Positions 23,583 to 33,995 of a stretch of 64,000 bases of DNA are shown piece by piece (positions within the stretch are counted from its first letter, which is position 1; each line of letters begins with the position of its first letter). The notes under the pieces are model-generated. The model made no database searches and had not been told where the DNA came from. It saw only the letters and a list, made by a program, of their open reading frames with translations. Origin of the DNA: Tenrec ecaudatus (Eukaryota; Chordata; Mammalia; Afrosoricida; Tenrecidae); contig NC_134538.1 of NCBI RefSeq assembly GCF_050624435.1, positions 125,656,937 to 125,720,936 on the forward strand, given 5' to 3'. Both the position numbers and the translations under genes were made by a program.

Positions 23583-25200
23583 TATTTCAATTAGTATTTC
23601 GTCAATTCCTGGAGCCTTGTTTTTTACTAATGCCTTAAGTGAAGCTTGTACTTCTTCCTTCAGTACCATTGGTTCCTGATCATATTCTACCCCTGGAAGT
23701 GGGTGAATTTCGACTAGCTCTTTTTGGCTCAGCAATTCTGTGCATTCTTTACATCTTCTTTTGATGTTTCCTGAATTGTTCAATATTTTGTCCACAGGAT
23801 CTTTTAATATTGCTACTAGGCTTGAATTTTTTCCCCCTTCAGTTCTTTCAGCTTAAGATATATTTAACGTGTTCTCCTCTGTGGGTTTTCTAACTCCAGG
23901 TGTCTGCACCTTTCACTATAATACTTTATCTTCTCAAGTTCTTTTTTTTTTTTAATTCAAGGATCGTTTGTTGGCCCTTAGGAGTGTTTTGCAGTCCTGT
24001 CTGTTGGGGCACCACGCCCTGGCCCCAAAGTCCACTTTCAGGATTCCCTGGGGACATTGTCACTCCATTCCCTTGCTGTTCCGCTGCACTCCCCCAGTGC
24101 TTTGCCTCGGTCTGGTGGGATCAGGTCAGGTGCAATTCCCACACTGTGTCTCCGGTGCAGTCCCCTGTATCGCCCTTAGTCACTGATTGGCATCATTTCT
24201 CATAGTAGGGCCAGCCATGTTGTTCTCTCTGTGGACTGGCTGCTCTACTCAGGAACATCATCCTCACGGCCTGGTGGCCCAGGCTGTGCTCCACTCCCTC
24301 CTCCTACCCCTTCATCTGCTCCCATGTGCTCTGATCAGATATGTCCATCTTCCGGAGCTGCAGAATCAATGTCGTCCTTTGAACCAAATTCTTCTCGGGA
24401 GAGGGGCAGGATTCCACTTAATTTTTGGTGCCGGGGCCACTCAAGTTCTTATTTAAACTTTCTGTTCAGCTCTTTCATCATTTCTTCCATTTGCCTTAGG
24501 TACTTTACAATTACGTTGATGTCTCTTCTGATATCCACTTTCTTTCTAGTGACCTTTCGCTTCCTTCTTTCATGGTGTTCGTGATGTCATCCAACAGCCG
24601 GCGAGGTCTCCTGTCATTTTGCATAATGAATAAATTCTGTTCTTGAAATTTGGATGGGATATACTCAAGGTATTTTGGCTTTCAGGGACTTGTTTTAATT
24701 TTCTTCAATTTCAAGCTGAACCTACATATGTGTAATTGATGACCTGTTCTATAGTCATCCCTGGCCTCATTTTGGCTGTATCTCTATTGTCTTTTTCCCA
24801 CTGAGGTAGTCAATTTGATTTATGTGTATTCTATTGGTGAAATCTATAAGTACAATAGTCATATATGTTGTTGAAAAAATACTTGTAATGAAGATTTTGT
24901 TGGTCTTCCAAAATCCTATCATACAATCTCCAGCTTCATTTTTTTTTTAACCATCAAGGCTGTATTTTCCAACTACGCTTCCTTCCTCTTTGTTTAAAAC
25001 TTGCACGATATAATCACCAGCAGTTATCAAAGCATATGGAGTGCATGTTTGATCTGTTTCAGACTGAAGAAGTTGGTGGAATTCTTCAATTACTTCATCA
25101 TCACTAGATTTAGTGATGGTGCATAACAATTGTATTAACTGGATTTCCTTATATGCATATAGATATTATCCTATCACAAACAGCATTGTGTTTCAAGATC
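23583..25200 (-). mobile_element. RTE LINE, endonuclease and linker region, carrying an L1 fragment
   Basis: Frame 23457-23795 (minus) encodes the linker before the RT core, with 'KRRCKECTELLSQKE' and 'LKALVKNKAPGIDEI'. 24780-25130 encodes endonuclease-side sequence. A piece of L1 3' UTR (23945-24440) is embedded. The right edge abuts the plus-strand RTE at 25205. That head-to-head join, together with the missing RT core, fits a 5' inversion (twin priming) of the plus-strand element. Confidence 0.65.
23945..24440 (-). mobile_element. L1 3' UTR fragment inside RTE
   Basis: It matches, in reverse, the part of the L1 3' UTR seen at 53750-54230 and 63100-63560 on the plus strand: 'cttaggagtgttttgcag', 'cacgccctggccccaaag', 'ctctgatcagatatgtcc' and 'aaattcttctcgggagag'. 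It starts with a T-run at 23941-23952, so it may be an insertion primed at an internal A-rich site rather than at the usual tail. Confidence 0.7.
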
Positions 25201-25204
25201 GATC

Positions 25205-26432
25205 TGGCTTATCACTAATATCACATACAAGTAAAATCTTTCTAAAGATCATTCCAGAACAGTTGCATCAGTACAATGAAAAGGAACAGCCAGAAATTCA
25301 GGCCAGATTCAAAAGAGGATTTGAAACACAAGGGATCATTGCGGATGTCATATGGATCTTGGCTGAAAGATGTTTGCTTGTGTTTATTTTTTATGGGAAG
25401 GTATGTGCCTTTGCATTGGAGAACTATGAATAGCATTGAGAATGATAGGAATTACAGAACACTGAATTATGCTCAGATGACACCAGGGCCCTGCACAGGG
25501 ATCAAGAGGCAGTCATTGGATCATACCCACGTGATGCTGCATAGTTTACAATCAGGAAAGTTGTATAACTGGCTGTATCCTCTCACCATACTTACTCATT
25601 CTGTGTGTTGTTCAAATCATCTGAGAAGGTGGACTACATAAAAACAACAACAACTTAGCATCAAGATTGAAAGAAGGTTTATTAACTTGATATGGAGATG
25701 ATATAATCTTGCTTGCTGAAAGTGAGGAGGATTTGAAATACATGTTGATGGAGATTAAGGATTGTAGCCTTTAGTGTGGATTACAACCTGCCATAAAGGA
25801 AACCCAGATCTTCATAACTAGGCCCACATGATAAATGGAGAAAATATTGAAGTTGTCAAAGACTTCATTTGGCTTGGATCCACAATCAGTGGTCATGGAA
25901 ACAGCAGCCAAGAAATCAACAGATTGCAATGGTGAATTTGCTGCCCAGGACCATGTTAAAGTGTGAAGGGGCAAGGTTGTTATTTTGAGGACAGAAGTGG
26001 AGCTGACTTGAGTCGTGTTATTTTCAATTGCCTCATATGGATGTTGAAAGTAGAATGTTGAGCAATAAAGACCAGGGAAAATTGATGCATTTGAATGATC
26101 TTCAGACAAAGAAAACTTAAAGTGACATGACTTGCCCAAAGGACAAATTATAGTAAGAATGACCCTTACTGATGAAGAGTGGGAGACTTCATCGAAGGCA
26201 CTTTGGACTGTTTTCAGAGGAGACCAGCCTCTGGAAAAGGGCATGATACTTGGTAAAGTAGAAGGTGCGCAAAAAAGAGAAAAACCGTCAATCTGATGGA
26301 TTGACACAGTGGCAGCAACAATGGGCTCAAATTTTGAAAATGTGAGCATTGTGTCGGACAGGGCAGTCTTTCCTTCTGCTGTACACAGTGTACTGTGTGC
26401 CAGCACTGACTCGGGGGCACGTAACAGCAACA
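25205..26432 (+). mobile_element. RTE LINE, RT core to 3' end
   Basis: Plus-strand frame 25113-25433 enters the RT core at 'SLISHTSKIFLKIIPEQL' and continues 'FKRGFETQGIIADVIWILAE'. Later blocks give the catalytic region ('tatggagatgatataatc'), the thumb, 'ggcatgatacttggtaaag' and the end near 26430 with 'gtaacagcaacaacg'. There are many stops. The 253-codon opposite-strand frame at 25771-26532 is an antisense shadow of this copy. Confidence 0.75.
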
Positions 26433-26814
26433 ACGTATAACTGGACTGCTTTTCTCTTAAGGTGTGCCACAAAACACTTAAATTTCTTCTGACATTGGCA
26501 ATTATAGACAAAATATTTATGGCCAAGGGCATATTTGATCTCTTATTGGCTTCAGAGAGTTTACCTCAGAAGATCATGGTCAAAACTCATCCGATGTAAT
26601 CAAGAGTACAGAACAAGAGCGAAAAAATTCGTAAATGCGGAGGTATGAACACGTTTTCTTAATTGCGAAAGAATTTTCTTAAATGGCGACTCATGAACAC
26701 AGTACGACAGTGCCTATGGTAGGGACTCAAATATTTCTAGAATGAATGAATGAGTAATTATCCTTTCCAGTGCTAGGCTGAGCATGTTGCTGCCCTGTAG
26801 CCATTCATCACGGA
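26433..26814. other. unclassified stretch
   Basis: Nothing was recognised between the RTE 3' end and the next AfroSINE. Confidence 0.4.
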
Positions 26815-26975
26815 GCTCTCGTGGCATGGTGGGTTATGTTGGTTACTAACTGCCAGCTCAGTCGTTGGAATCTGCCATCTTTCTCCTTGGGAGAAAGATG
26901 AAACCTTCTGTTCCTGTAAAAGTTTATAGCCCCAGAACCTTAAAGGGGAAGTTCTATTGACACTGAACTCATGGG
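26815..26975 (+). mobile_element. AfroSINE, partial tail
   Basis: Head 'gagctctcgtggcatggtg', 'ccttgggagaaagatgaaac', 'gttcctgtaaaagtttatag' and 'aaaggggaagttctattg' are visible. The 3' end stops at 'gacactgaactcatgggg'. Confidence 0.8.
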
Positions 26976-27299
26976 GTGCTAACCACTTCTTGATATAAAT
27001 TACTTCCTCTCTATATATAAATAGGAAGAAATGTATATAGAGAAAGGATGAAATTTATAAAGAAAAGAAAGAAAGTTATTCAGAGAAAGAGATTTATAGA
27101 GAAAGAAATTTATGTTGAAATAAAGTCATCTATCTATCGACCTATTCATCTAACTGGTTTGGTTCTCTGGAAGTCCAACAAAAGTACCAAAGAGGAAAAT
27201 AGATTTTAAGTGACAATGAACTTGTTATAATCAGAGCAGACCTGGCTTCTCTCCTGCTTTCTCTTTCTTTTAGCATATTATTGTTTTCTAGAGATAGAA

Positions 27300-27695
27300 T
27301 TTCCATTCCATATGGTTCACCTATATAAATTGTACAATTCAATGATTTTAACTGTGCAGTCATTACCAAAATTAATTTTACATTTTTGTCACCCCCAAAA
27401 GAAGCCCCGTATGCAATATCAAGCTTTCGCCATTATCCGTACACTCTTCTCCCCAGTTCTAGGCAACCACTAATCTAATCTCTGCAAATAGAGAGTAGCC
27501 TCTTCTGGATATTTCATATACATAGGATTGCATGATATTTGGTCTTTTGTGTTTAGCTTCCTTCACTTAGCATGTTTTCATCTATTTAGGATAAACCAGT
27601 ATTTCATTCCATTATATTTCTGAGCAATATTTCATCATATCTATATGCCAGTTTTATTTATTTGGGCATTAGTTGATGGAGCTCCTATTGTCCCC
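27300..27695 (-). mobile_element. old L1 (L1M-type) 3' end
   Basis: Reverse-oriented blocks typical of mammal-wide L1 3' ends: 'aaattgtacaattcaatg', 'agtcattaccaaaattaat', 'ttctaggcaaccactaatc', 'cttcacttagcatgttttc' and 'ggcattagttgatggag'. It is well diverged, so it predates the AfroSINE-era insertions. Confidence 0.75.
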
Positions 27696-27699
27696 TCCA

Positions 27700-27890
27700 C
27701 CTTTAAAATGTTTTATTGTATTTTAGGTAAAAGTTTTCATAGCAAATTAATTCTCAATCGACAATTCACACATACATCATCCTGGGGCATCATTTACAAT
27801 TCCCACAGTATCTTAATGATCTCACTATTTCTTCCCTGAGTTCCTGTTTCCACCATTGTTTTCCCTCCCTCTCCATGGCTTCTAGTTGAA
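27700..27890 (-). mobile_element. second L1 family, 3' end
   Basis: 'ttttattgtattttaggtaa' followed by 'catagcaaattaattctc' and 'caattcacacatacatc' is the reverse of an L1 terminus also seen in variant form at 40900-41000 and 56440-56540. It differs from the young family at 31249-40215. Confidence 0.6.
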
Positions 27891-28289
27891 GATTAAAAAA
27901 AATTTAAAACACCAGAGCCAATGTATAACTATGACTGTATCCCAACTGAATTTAGAAGCTGGTTCAAAAACCGATTTGATGAAAGCAAAAGGAACTTGAA
28001 GCACTTATTGATGACGATCAAATAATACAGCCTTCAGTGTGGATTACACCCTAACATAAAGAAAACAAAAATCTTCACAATTGGATGAAGAAGCAACATC
28101 ATGATATATATACAAAGAATCGCCACCAAATACTTAGTTTTCCTTGGATCCATAATCAACACCTATGGAATAAGCAGTCAACCAATCAACTGACCCTACT
28201 GCATTGGTCAAGTATGCTACAAAAGATATTTTTAAAGTAATAAAAGTAAAAGATAGGATGGAGTGGACACCAAAAGTCCACCAGCAAGA

Positions 28290-28420
28290 CAGTCCCTCTT
28301 CGAAGGACCTCACAGAATGGAGGTTACATCCAGGGTGTGGTGTGGCACTGATGAAACATAGAAGCATCCTCTCGTTCTTTAAGATTTCCTTCCCTTCCTA
28401 TTGGAGTCCTGATGTGATAT
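28290..28420 (+). mobile_element. possible L1 3' UTR scrap
   Basis: 'gtggcactgatgaaacatag' followed by a 'tccttcccttcctattgg' type block resembles the L1 3' UTR near 55160-55230. The remaining insert, to 28689, is unclassified. Confidence 0.4.
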
Positions 28421-28980
28421 AGCTATGGATCATGTTAGATTTGCATATGTTCATTTGTACATTTAAGATCACTGGCTACATGGTAGTCAAGATAGATGAC
28501 CCCTCAGAGACACTGACAGGACTAAGGGTTTCCTGAGGGTCTGGGAAGGGGGCGGGAGGGTGAGGGAGGGGAGAGAGGGGAGTGATAGCATTGGTGATTG
28601 TATAGCCACACCGATGGACTTGAACAACAGAACTGTATGGGAAGGAATGGATATACTGGAATGAGTAAGACATGTTCATCAAAATATTATTAGGGAAAAA
28701 AGTGAAAGATAACTTTACAGATGAAGATGCACCTACCCAAGTCATGATATCTTCAATGACCTCATATGTGTGTGAAAGCTCAACAGCGAGTCTGGGAGAC
28801 CAATGAAGAACTGGTGTTTCTGACTCATGTTGTTGGAGAAGCATATGGAATAGACGGTCAGCATGAACAAATATGCTTTGAAAGAAGTACAAACTGCTCC
28901 TTAAAAGAACAGATAGCACGACTTTGTCTCACCTACTTTGGACATATTATCAAGAACAACCAGTCCCTGAAGAAGGACAT

Positions 28981-29434
28981 TGTGAGGGTTATATTTTATG
29001 TCAACTGGATGCACCTGGGTGAAGGTAGGTATGGAGCTGATCCTGTCGATCAGGTCACAGCAGGAGGACTCCTCCTTGGGAGTGCACTGGATCTGGATTC
29101 TATGTCTGGCTTGTCACTCACCAGTCATTCTGCTTGTTAATCCTAAGAGGTGTCACTGGAATGCTAACCTTAGATTCATTCAGCTGATTTCAGATACATT
29201 CAGCTCTGTATCCACCAACCTGCAACCCTTCATTTTCCGGCTTCCTGTTTCCCAGCTCCTGCAGCTACAGGATCAGGGGAAGCCTTCAGCTTGCATTTGA
29301 CCTATGGACGTGAATGAAACTGGACTTAACTACTTTTACAACGGGTAAGCCATTTCTTGATTTAAATCTCTTTCGATATGCACATACATACAAGTGTCAC
29401 TGGTTTTACTCCTAAAGAGAACCCACCCTGACAC
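28981..29434 (-). mobile_element. solo LTR with GACAT target duplication
   Basis: The reverse complement starts TGTGTCAGGGTGGGTTCTC and ends ATAACCCTCACA, so it has TG...CA ends. The 5-bp GACAT lies at 28976-28980 and 29435-29439, inside RTE sequence that reads on across the gap. It is 454 bp long. The start resembles the LTR type at 10907-11451 and 55716-56147, but the 3' half differs, so it is a second subtype. No internal retroviral genes adjoin it. Confidence 0.8.
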
Positions 29435-29595
29435 AGACATCAAGCTTCGTAAAGTGGAGGGTCAGGAAAAAGAGAAAGAGCCCCATTTTGATGGATTGAC
29501 ATATTACTTGTAACAATGGACTCAAACATAGCAATAATGTTTTATTCCATTGTATGATCGGGTAGCTGTGAGTTAGAATTGACTCGAAGGGCCCT

Positions 29596-31233
29596 AACAA
29601 CAACTGTTGATAGCTGATTGTTCTAAGGAGCACATTCTTTAGGGGCTTATTTTATGGAAACCCCGCCCCCCCTTTTTTAACTGGGAGGTAATCTACAGGG
29701 GATGGCTTGAGTTTCAAGTTAGAAGGCTGATTTAGAGCAATGGTCTCAGGTTCCGCCGGAGTCTTTCAGACCTGTAACTGGTTTTTCCCCTTTCTTTCTT
29801 GAACAATTGTTACTCTCTGAAAAGAGCTTGGCCCATTGGCTGTAATACAGGTGGTTTCCACTACCGCCTGTTTGAAATACGTGTTATTTTGGAAGACTTT
29901 ATGATGACACAACTTTCCTGCATACAGGGGAGGTCTGCGAAGTGAGCAAGCAGAGGAACAAAGTTTTTAGTACCAAGTGTAAGCTGCTCATGGGAAGTGT
30001 GGATTCTGGTTAATCAGCAACAAAAACAGTAATAATGAGATCTGACCACGGGCCAAGCACTGTGTTGCATACTTTTCATTAAGTATTACATTGAATTCTC
30101 ATAGTGTCTTGACCAGATATGTATCATTCTGTCCATTTTACAGTGAAGTTAATAGAGAAGTTAATAACCTGTCCCTGGTCATGCAGCTAAAAATGGAGAA
30201 CTTGCTACTTAACTCCAGGCCTCTCACATAGAAGAGACCTAAGAATCGCTTTCTGAATGAGTTGGCAAGACTTACAGATTATGATAGAACCGAGGTTTTG
30301 ACAGTGAGAATGTTTTGGAGGATACTCAGCAAACTGGTAGATCAACAAGTGTGAGATCTGCAGCCAGCCTTCACAAAGTAAGAACAGGTGTCAATGCCAT
30401 ACCTGTGCCTAGGTGCTTAAGTCTGAAACGGCACTCTTGGAAACTCTACATCACCTGACAGGAGACAAGAATTGAGGATTTAGTAAGGAGACAGGCTTAT
30501 TTTACCATCAATGAAAGAGAGAATTTGCCCTTTAACTTACAGAGAAGAGGAGCAAGGCCATCTAAGATCCTAGAGAGCATACAGGGCTGAAAAAAATCCC
30601 CCTTTTCTCTGGTAATGATTGAGTATCGCTTTGTGTACAGTCAGAGGTCCCTGCTGACCTTTTAAAATATTTTAAATCAGGCCTATGCCAAATGGTTCAG
30701 AAATATTTTACCAAATGCCTTACAATTTCCAAAGAAAAGGTAGTTTCAATAGGATGGGGCTCTGCTTTTCAGACTACAGTGAAACACACAATATCTATTT
30801 TTTTCCCTTAGTGATGCCAGGTTAGAATTATAGGAGTTATTAATTTTGAATATCACGGAAGGTGAAATGTATAGTGTAGTCTTAAGTTATTGCCTTGTTC
30901 CTATTTTACTCATGTAAAGGAGACTGTTAACAAGTCTTTTTAATTTGATGATTTATTAATTCACAGCCCAAGGAATTATTGAGTGAGGGCCAGACTTTTT
31001 ACTAAGTGCTGTAGACACAGAAATGAGTTTCATTGCCCAAAATTTCCCTCAAAAGATCTGACAAGGCCATGAATACAACTGCTATGGTAATTTGGCAATA
31101 CACAGGATTGAATTATGATTTTAGTTTCTTTGCTCTGTTTTTGCAAAAGATAATAATTCCTTTCTGCACAGGCCATAGAAAGTGTCAAGTTTTAGTCTAA
31201 GCGATGATATTGAAATGAATCCATTTAAGCCTG
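29596..31233. other. mostly unclassified DNA upstream of the L1 insertion site
   Basis: It contains a MIR at about 30030-30235. Nothing else was recognised, and no exon. It ends with the left target-site copy of the full-length L1. Confidence 0.4.
30030..30235 (-). mobile_element. MIR SINE
   Basis: Reverse-oriented MIR core: 'gccaagcactgtgttgcata', 'attacattgaattctcata', 'ccattttacagtgaag' and 'ggtcatgcagctaaaaatgg' are in consensus order. It is an ancient mammal-wide SINE. Confidence 0.8.
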
Positions 31234-31248
31234 CTGGTCTCTTTCTTT
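31234..31248. repeat. left target-site duplication of full-length L1
   Basis: CTGGTCTCTTTCTTT. An identical 15-mer is at 40216-40230, just outside the L1 5' end. Confidence 0.85.
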
Positions 31249-31284
31249 CTTCTTTTTTTTTCATTTCTTTTTTATTTATTTATT

Positions 31285-31400
31285 TTTTACATTTTATTAG
31301 GGGCTCATACAACTCTTATCACAATCCATACATATACGTATACATACATCAATTGTATAAAGCACATCCGTACATTCTTTGCCCTAATCATTTTCTTTTT
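31285..31400 (-). repeat. distal duplicate 3'-end module of the L1
   Basis: A block of about 116 bp repeating the L1 terminus, placed after the first terminus (near 31400-31520). Each has its own AATAAA (31412-31417 proximal, 31293-31298 distal, both on the minus strand). It is nearly identical to the single terminus of the L1 at 59824-61129. Confidence 0.8.
31293..31298 (-). terminator. distal L1 polyadenylation signal AATAAA
   Basis: AATAAA on the minus strand, about 45 nt before the end of the L1 tail. A second AATAAA at 31412-31417 belongs to the proximal module. Confidence 0.7.
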
Positions 31401-31544
31401 TTTAAAATCTTTTTATTGGGGCTCATAAGGCTCTTATCACAATCTGTACATACATCAATTGAGCAAAGCACCCTTATACATTCGTTGCACTCGTCACTCT
31501 CATAATTCACCTTCCACTTGGGTTCCTGGAATCAGCTCGGTTTC

Positions 31545-31590
31545 CCTTTTCCCCCCCCATCCCCCTCCCTCCCCGATCCCACCCCTGGTC
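31545..31590 (-). promoter_or_regulatory. G-quadruplex-like tract in L1 3' UTR
   Basis: The plus strand shows C-runs of 8, 5, 3, 4, 3 and 4 within about 35 bases (31551-31585), so the element's sense strand has a compact series of G-runs. G-rich tracts in L1 3' UTRs are known to form quadruplexes. Equivalent G-rich tracts occur in the L1 copies at about 48905-48955 and 59985-60110. Confidence 0.6.
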
Positions 31591-32125
31591 CCTTGATAGT
31601 TTATAAATAATTATTATATCTTATCTTACACTCCCCGGCATCTCCCCTCACCTGCCTCCCCCTTGCCAATCTCCCAGAGAGGAGGTTACACATAGATCTC
31701 CGAGATCGGTTCTCCCTTTCTACATGCCCTTCCCTCCTAGTGTCGCCACTCCCACTGCTGGTGTTGAAGGGTTCGTCTGTCCTAGATTCCCTGTGCCTCC
31801 AGATCCCCACTGCACCGCTGTACATCCTCTGGTACAACCAGGTCCGCAAGGCAAGGTAGGATTGGGGTCATGATGATTGGGAGGGGAGGAAGCGTTCAGG
31901 AACTAGAGGAAGGTTTTGAGTTTCATTGTTGTTACACTGAACCCTGTGTGGCCCATCTCCTCCTCACTACCCCTCTGGAAGGGGTGTTCAGCTCTCTACA
32001 GGTGGGCATTGGGTCCCCATCATGCACTCCCCCTCTTTCACGGTGATGTGATTCTCACCACCACCCCACCTTTGATGTTGGAGACCTGGTCTCCTCTGTC
32101 CTTCATGGTCACCTATGTTGGTGTG

Positions 32126-32560
32126 CTGCTTCCGTGTGGGCTCGGTTGCTTCTGGGCTAGATGGCCGCTTGTTTGCTTTCAAGCCTTTAAGTCCCCAGAC
32201 GCTATATCTCTCAGTAGCCGGGCCCCATCCACCTTCTTCACCACACTTGCTTATGCACACTTTCGTCTTCAGCCATTATGTGAGGAAGGTGATCACACAA
32301 TGATTGTTTTTGTTCCTTTGTATCTGCTACATGGTCCATTCAACACCTTGTATTCGCTTAGGCCGTGTGCTTCTTCTCTGTGGGCTTTGTTGCTTCTGAG
32401 TTAGATGGCCACTTATTTGCCTTCAAGCCTTTAAGACCCCAGACGCTATATCTTTTTTTGATAGCCGGGCACCATCAGCTTTCTTCACCACATTTGCTTA
32501 CACACACGGCTGTCTTCAGTGATCATGTCGGGAAGATGGGTATCCTGCAATGGCTGCTTA
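32126..32560 (-). repeat. tandem 247-bp repeat in L1 3' UTR
   Basis: Two copies of a module (phase point 'tagccggg' at 32215 and 32462, period 247). Each contains 'tttaagaccccagac'-type sequence, the 'gctagatggccgc' block and 'ttcttcaccaca'. The same tandem arrangement, with nearly the same period, is in the L1s at 47684 and 59824. Confidence 0.85.
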
Positions 32561-33995
32561 GCAGGGCGAGGTGCTATTGTATTGGGGGATTATGCATGAG
32601 GAGGCCCAATGTCCGTCTGCTACCCTACTACTGAACCTATAAATATATGCATATAAATCTATTGCCCCCATAATCATAAATATATTTACATATGTACATG
32701 TCTGTATTTAGGAATCTCTGTATGAACTTTGCCTCCTACTCCTTTCCTCTATTTCCTTTCGCTTTCCTCCCGACCCATTACCATGTTTGGCCTTCATTCT
32801 GGATTCAGTAGTTCCTCTGTTACCTTGCTCTTGGTCACTCCCTTCCAGTCCTCCCCTCCCCTCCCTCCTCTGGTTTTGAACCATTCGCTGTTCCCTTGTT
32901 CCTGTGTTGGGCGACACCTCCTTCCTTCCCCTACCTCCCACGCTCTCATGTCCCTCCAGGACCATTGGTCCTGTTGTTTTCTTCTCTCATTATTTGTCCA
33001 GCCTATCTTGTCTAGGTGGACCTGCTGACATAGTAATATGTGCATACAAATGGATATGACTTTGACTGCACCCAAGTGGCCCATAAGAACATGGCTTTGA
33101 CAGAAGCAACATCGACACGCTGATAAGCAGAAAAGTCACTAACATACACAATTTACAAGGTAAAAAACAAAACAAATTAAAAAAGACTAAGCAAAAATAT
33201 AGCAAATATTAAAAGAAAAATTGCTAGTAGTTCAAGGTCCTTTCGTTGGCCTTTAGACCATCCTTTATACTCCCTCGGGCTCCCTTTGCTCTGCTTCCTC
33301 CGCTGCTCCATTGCACGCCCCCAGTGTTTGCCTCAGTGTGGCGGGGTCAGCTCAGTCGCCCATCCCCCATTGTGTCTCAGGTGCTGTCCCGTGTAGGGCC
33401 ATGTGTTGGTGCAGGATGTCGTATCTCGTAGTGTGGTCAGCTGAATGGTCCTCTCTGTATGACGGGCCCTTCTAGCTGGTCTATCGACTTTGGGCTTGGT
33501 GGACCCAGGTGTACTCCACTATGTCCTTTCTCCTTCTTTTGTTTCAGCTTCCTTCTGGATGTGGTGTGGTGGGTCAGTTCCTTTCCCACTCCAGACGATC
33601 TATTTTTGTTTTCTGTGGTATTCCCTTCGAGTGTGGGGGTCGGCCTAATTCTGGTTTGGGCCGGCTTGTCGTCAGCCTCTTTGTGTAGACCTCTGTACTT
33701 TGCGTTGCCCTCCTTGTTTGGTGTGTCGTGTTGGGGTCCGTATGCATGTTCCAGATCTGTGGGGACACAACCGATACTCTCCCCCGGGTGGGTTAGTACC
33801 CTGCCCCCCCCCATACCATCCATTCAGATTCTCCCCCTCCCGGTTCTCCCTCTCCCTACCCCACTACTCCTTCTTTATGCTGGGCTCTCATGTACCTCCC
33901 TAGGTGTGGCCTGTCCTCCCTCCAACTATCTATGCTTCCTCCCGTTTATTGTGGGATGGATGTTTATTCTTCTATTTCTGTCATGCTGATTGTAC

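Larger units (their letters stand above)
27985..29595 (+). mobile_element. RTE LINE, interrupted copy
   Basis: RTE pieces on the plus strand at 27985-28262 (thumb region: 'cttcagtgtggattacacc', 'aaagaaaacaaaaatctt'), 28690-28980 ('cctacccaagtcatgat' to 'ccctgaagaaggacat') and 29435-29595 ('catcaagcttcgtaaagtg' to 'cctaacaacaactg'). Between them lie an L1-like scrap with unclassified DNA (28263-28689) and a solo LTR (28981-29434). The copy is frameshifted throughout. Confidence 0.7.

Noticed and set aside
25771..26532. 253-codon open frame on the minus strand
   Set aside because: It lies antisense to an RTE copy with recognisable sense-strand blocks and shows no domain of its own.
31916..32404. 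162-codon plus-strand frame and similar frames at 60050-60604, 48377-48886 and 60570-61010
   Set aside because: All are antisense to L1 3' UTR. They recur because the repeat recurs, and no independent evidence of translation is visible.
33459..33989. 176-codon plus-strand frame
   Set aside because: Low-complexity, antisense to the proximal L1 3' UTR.
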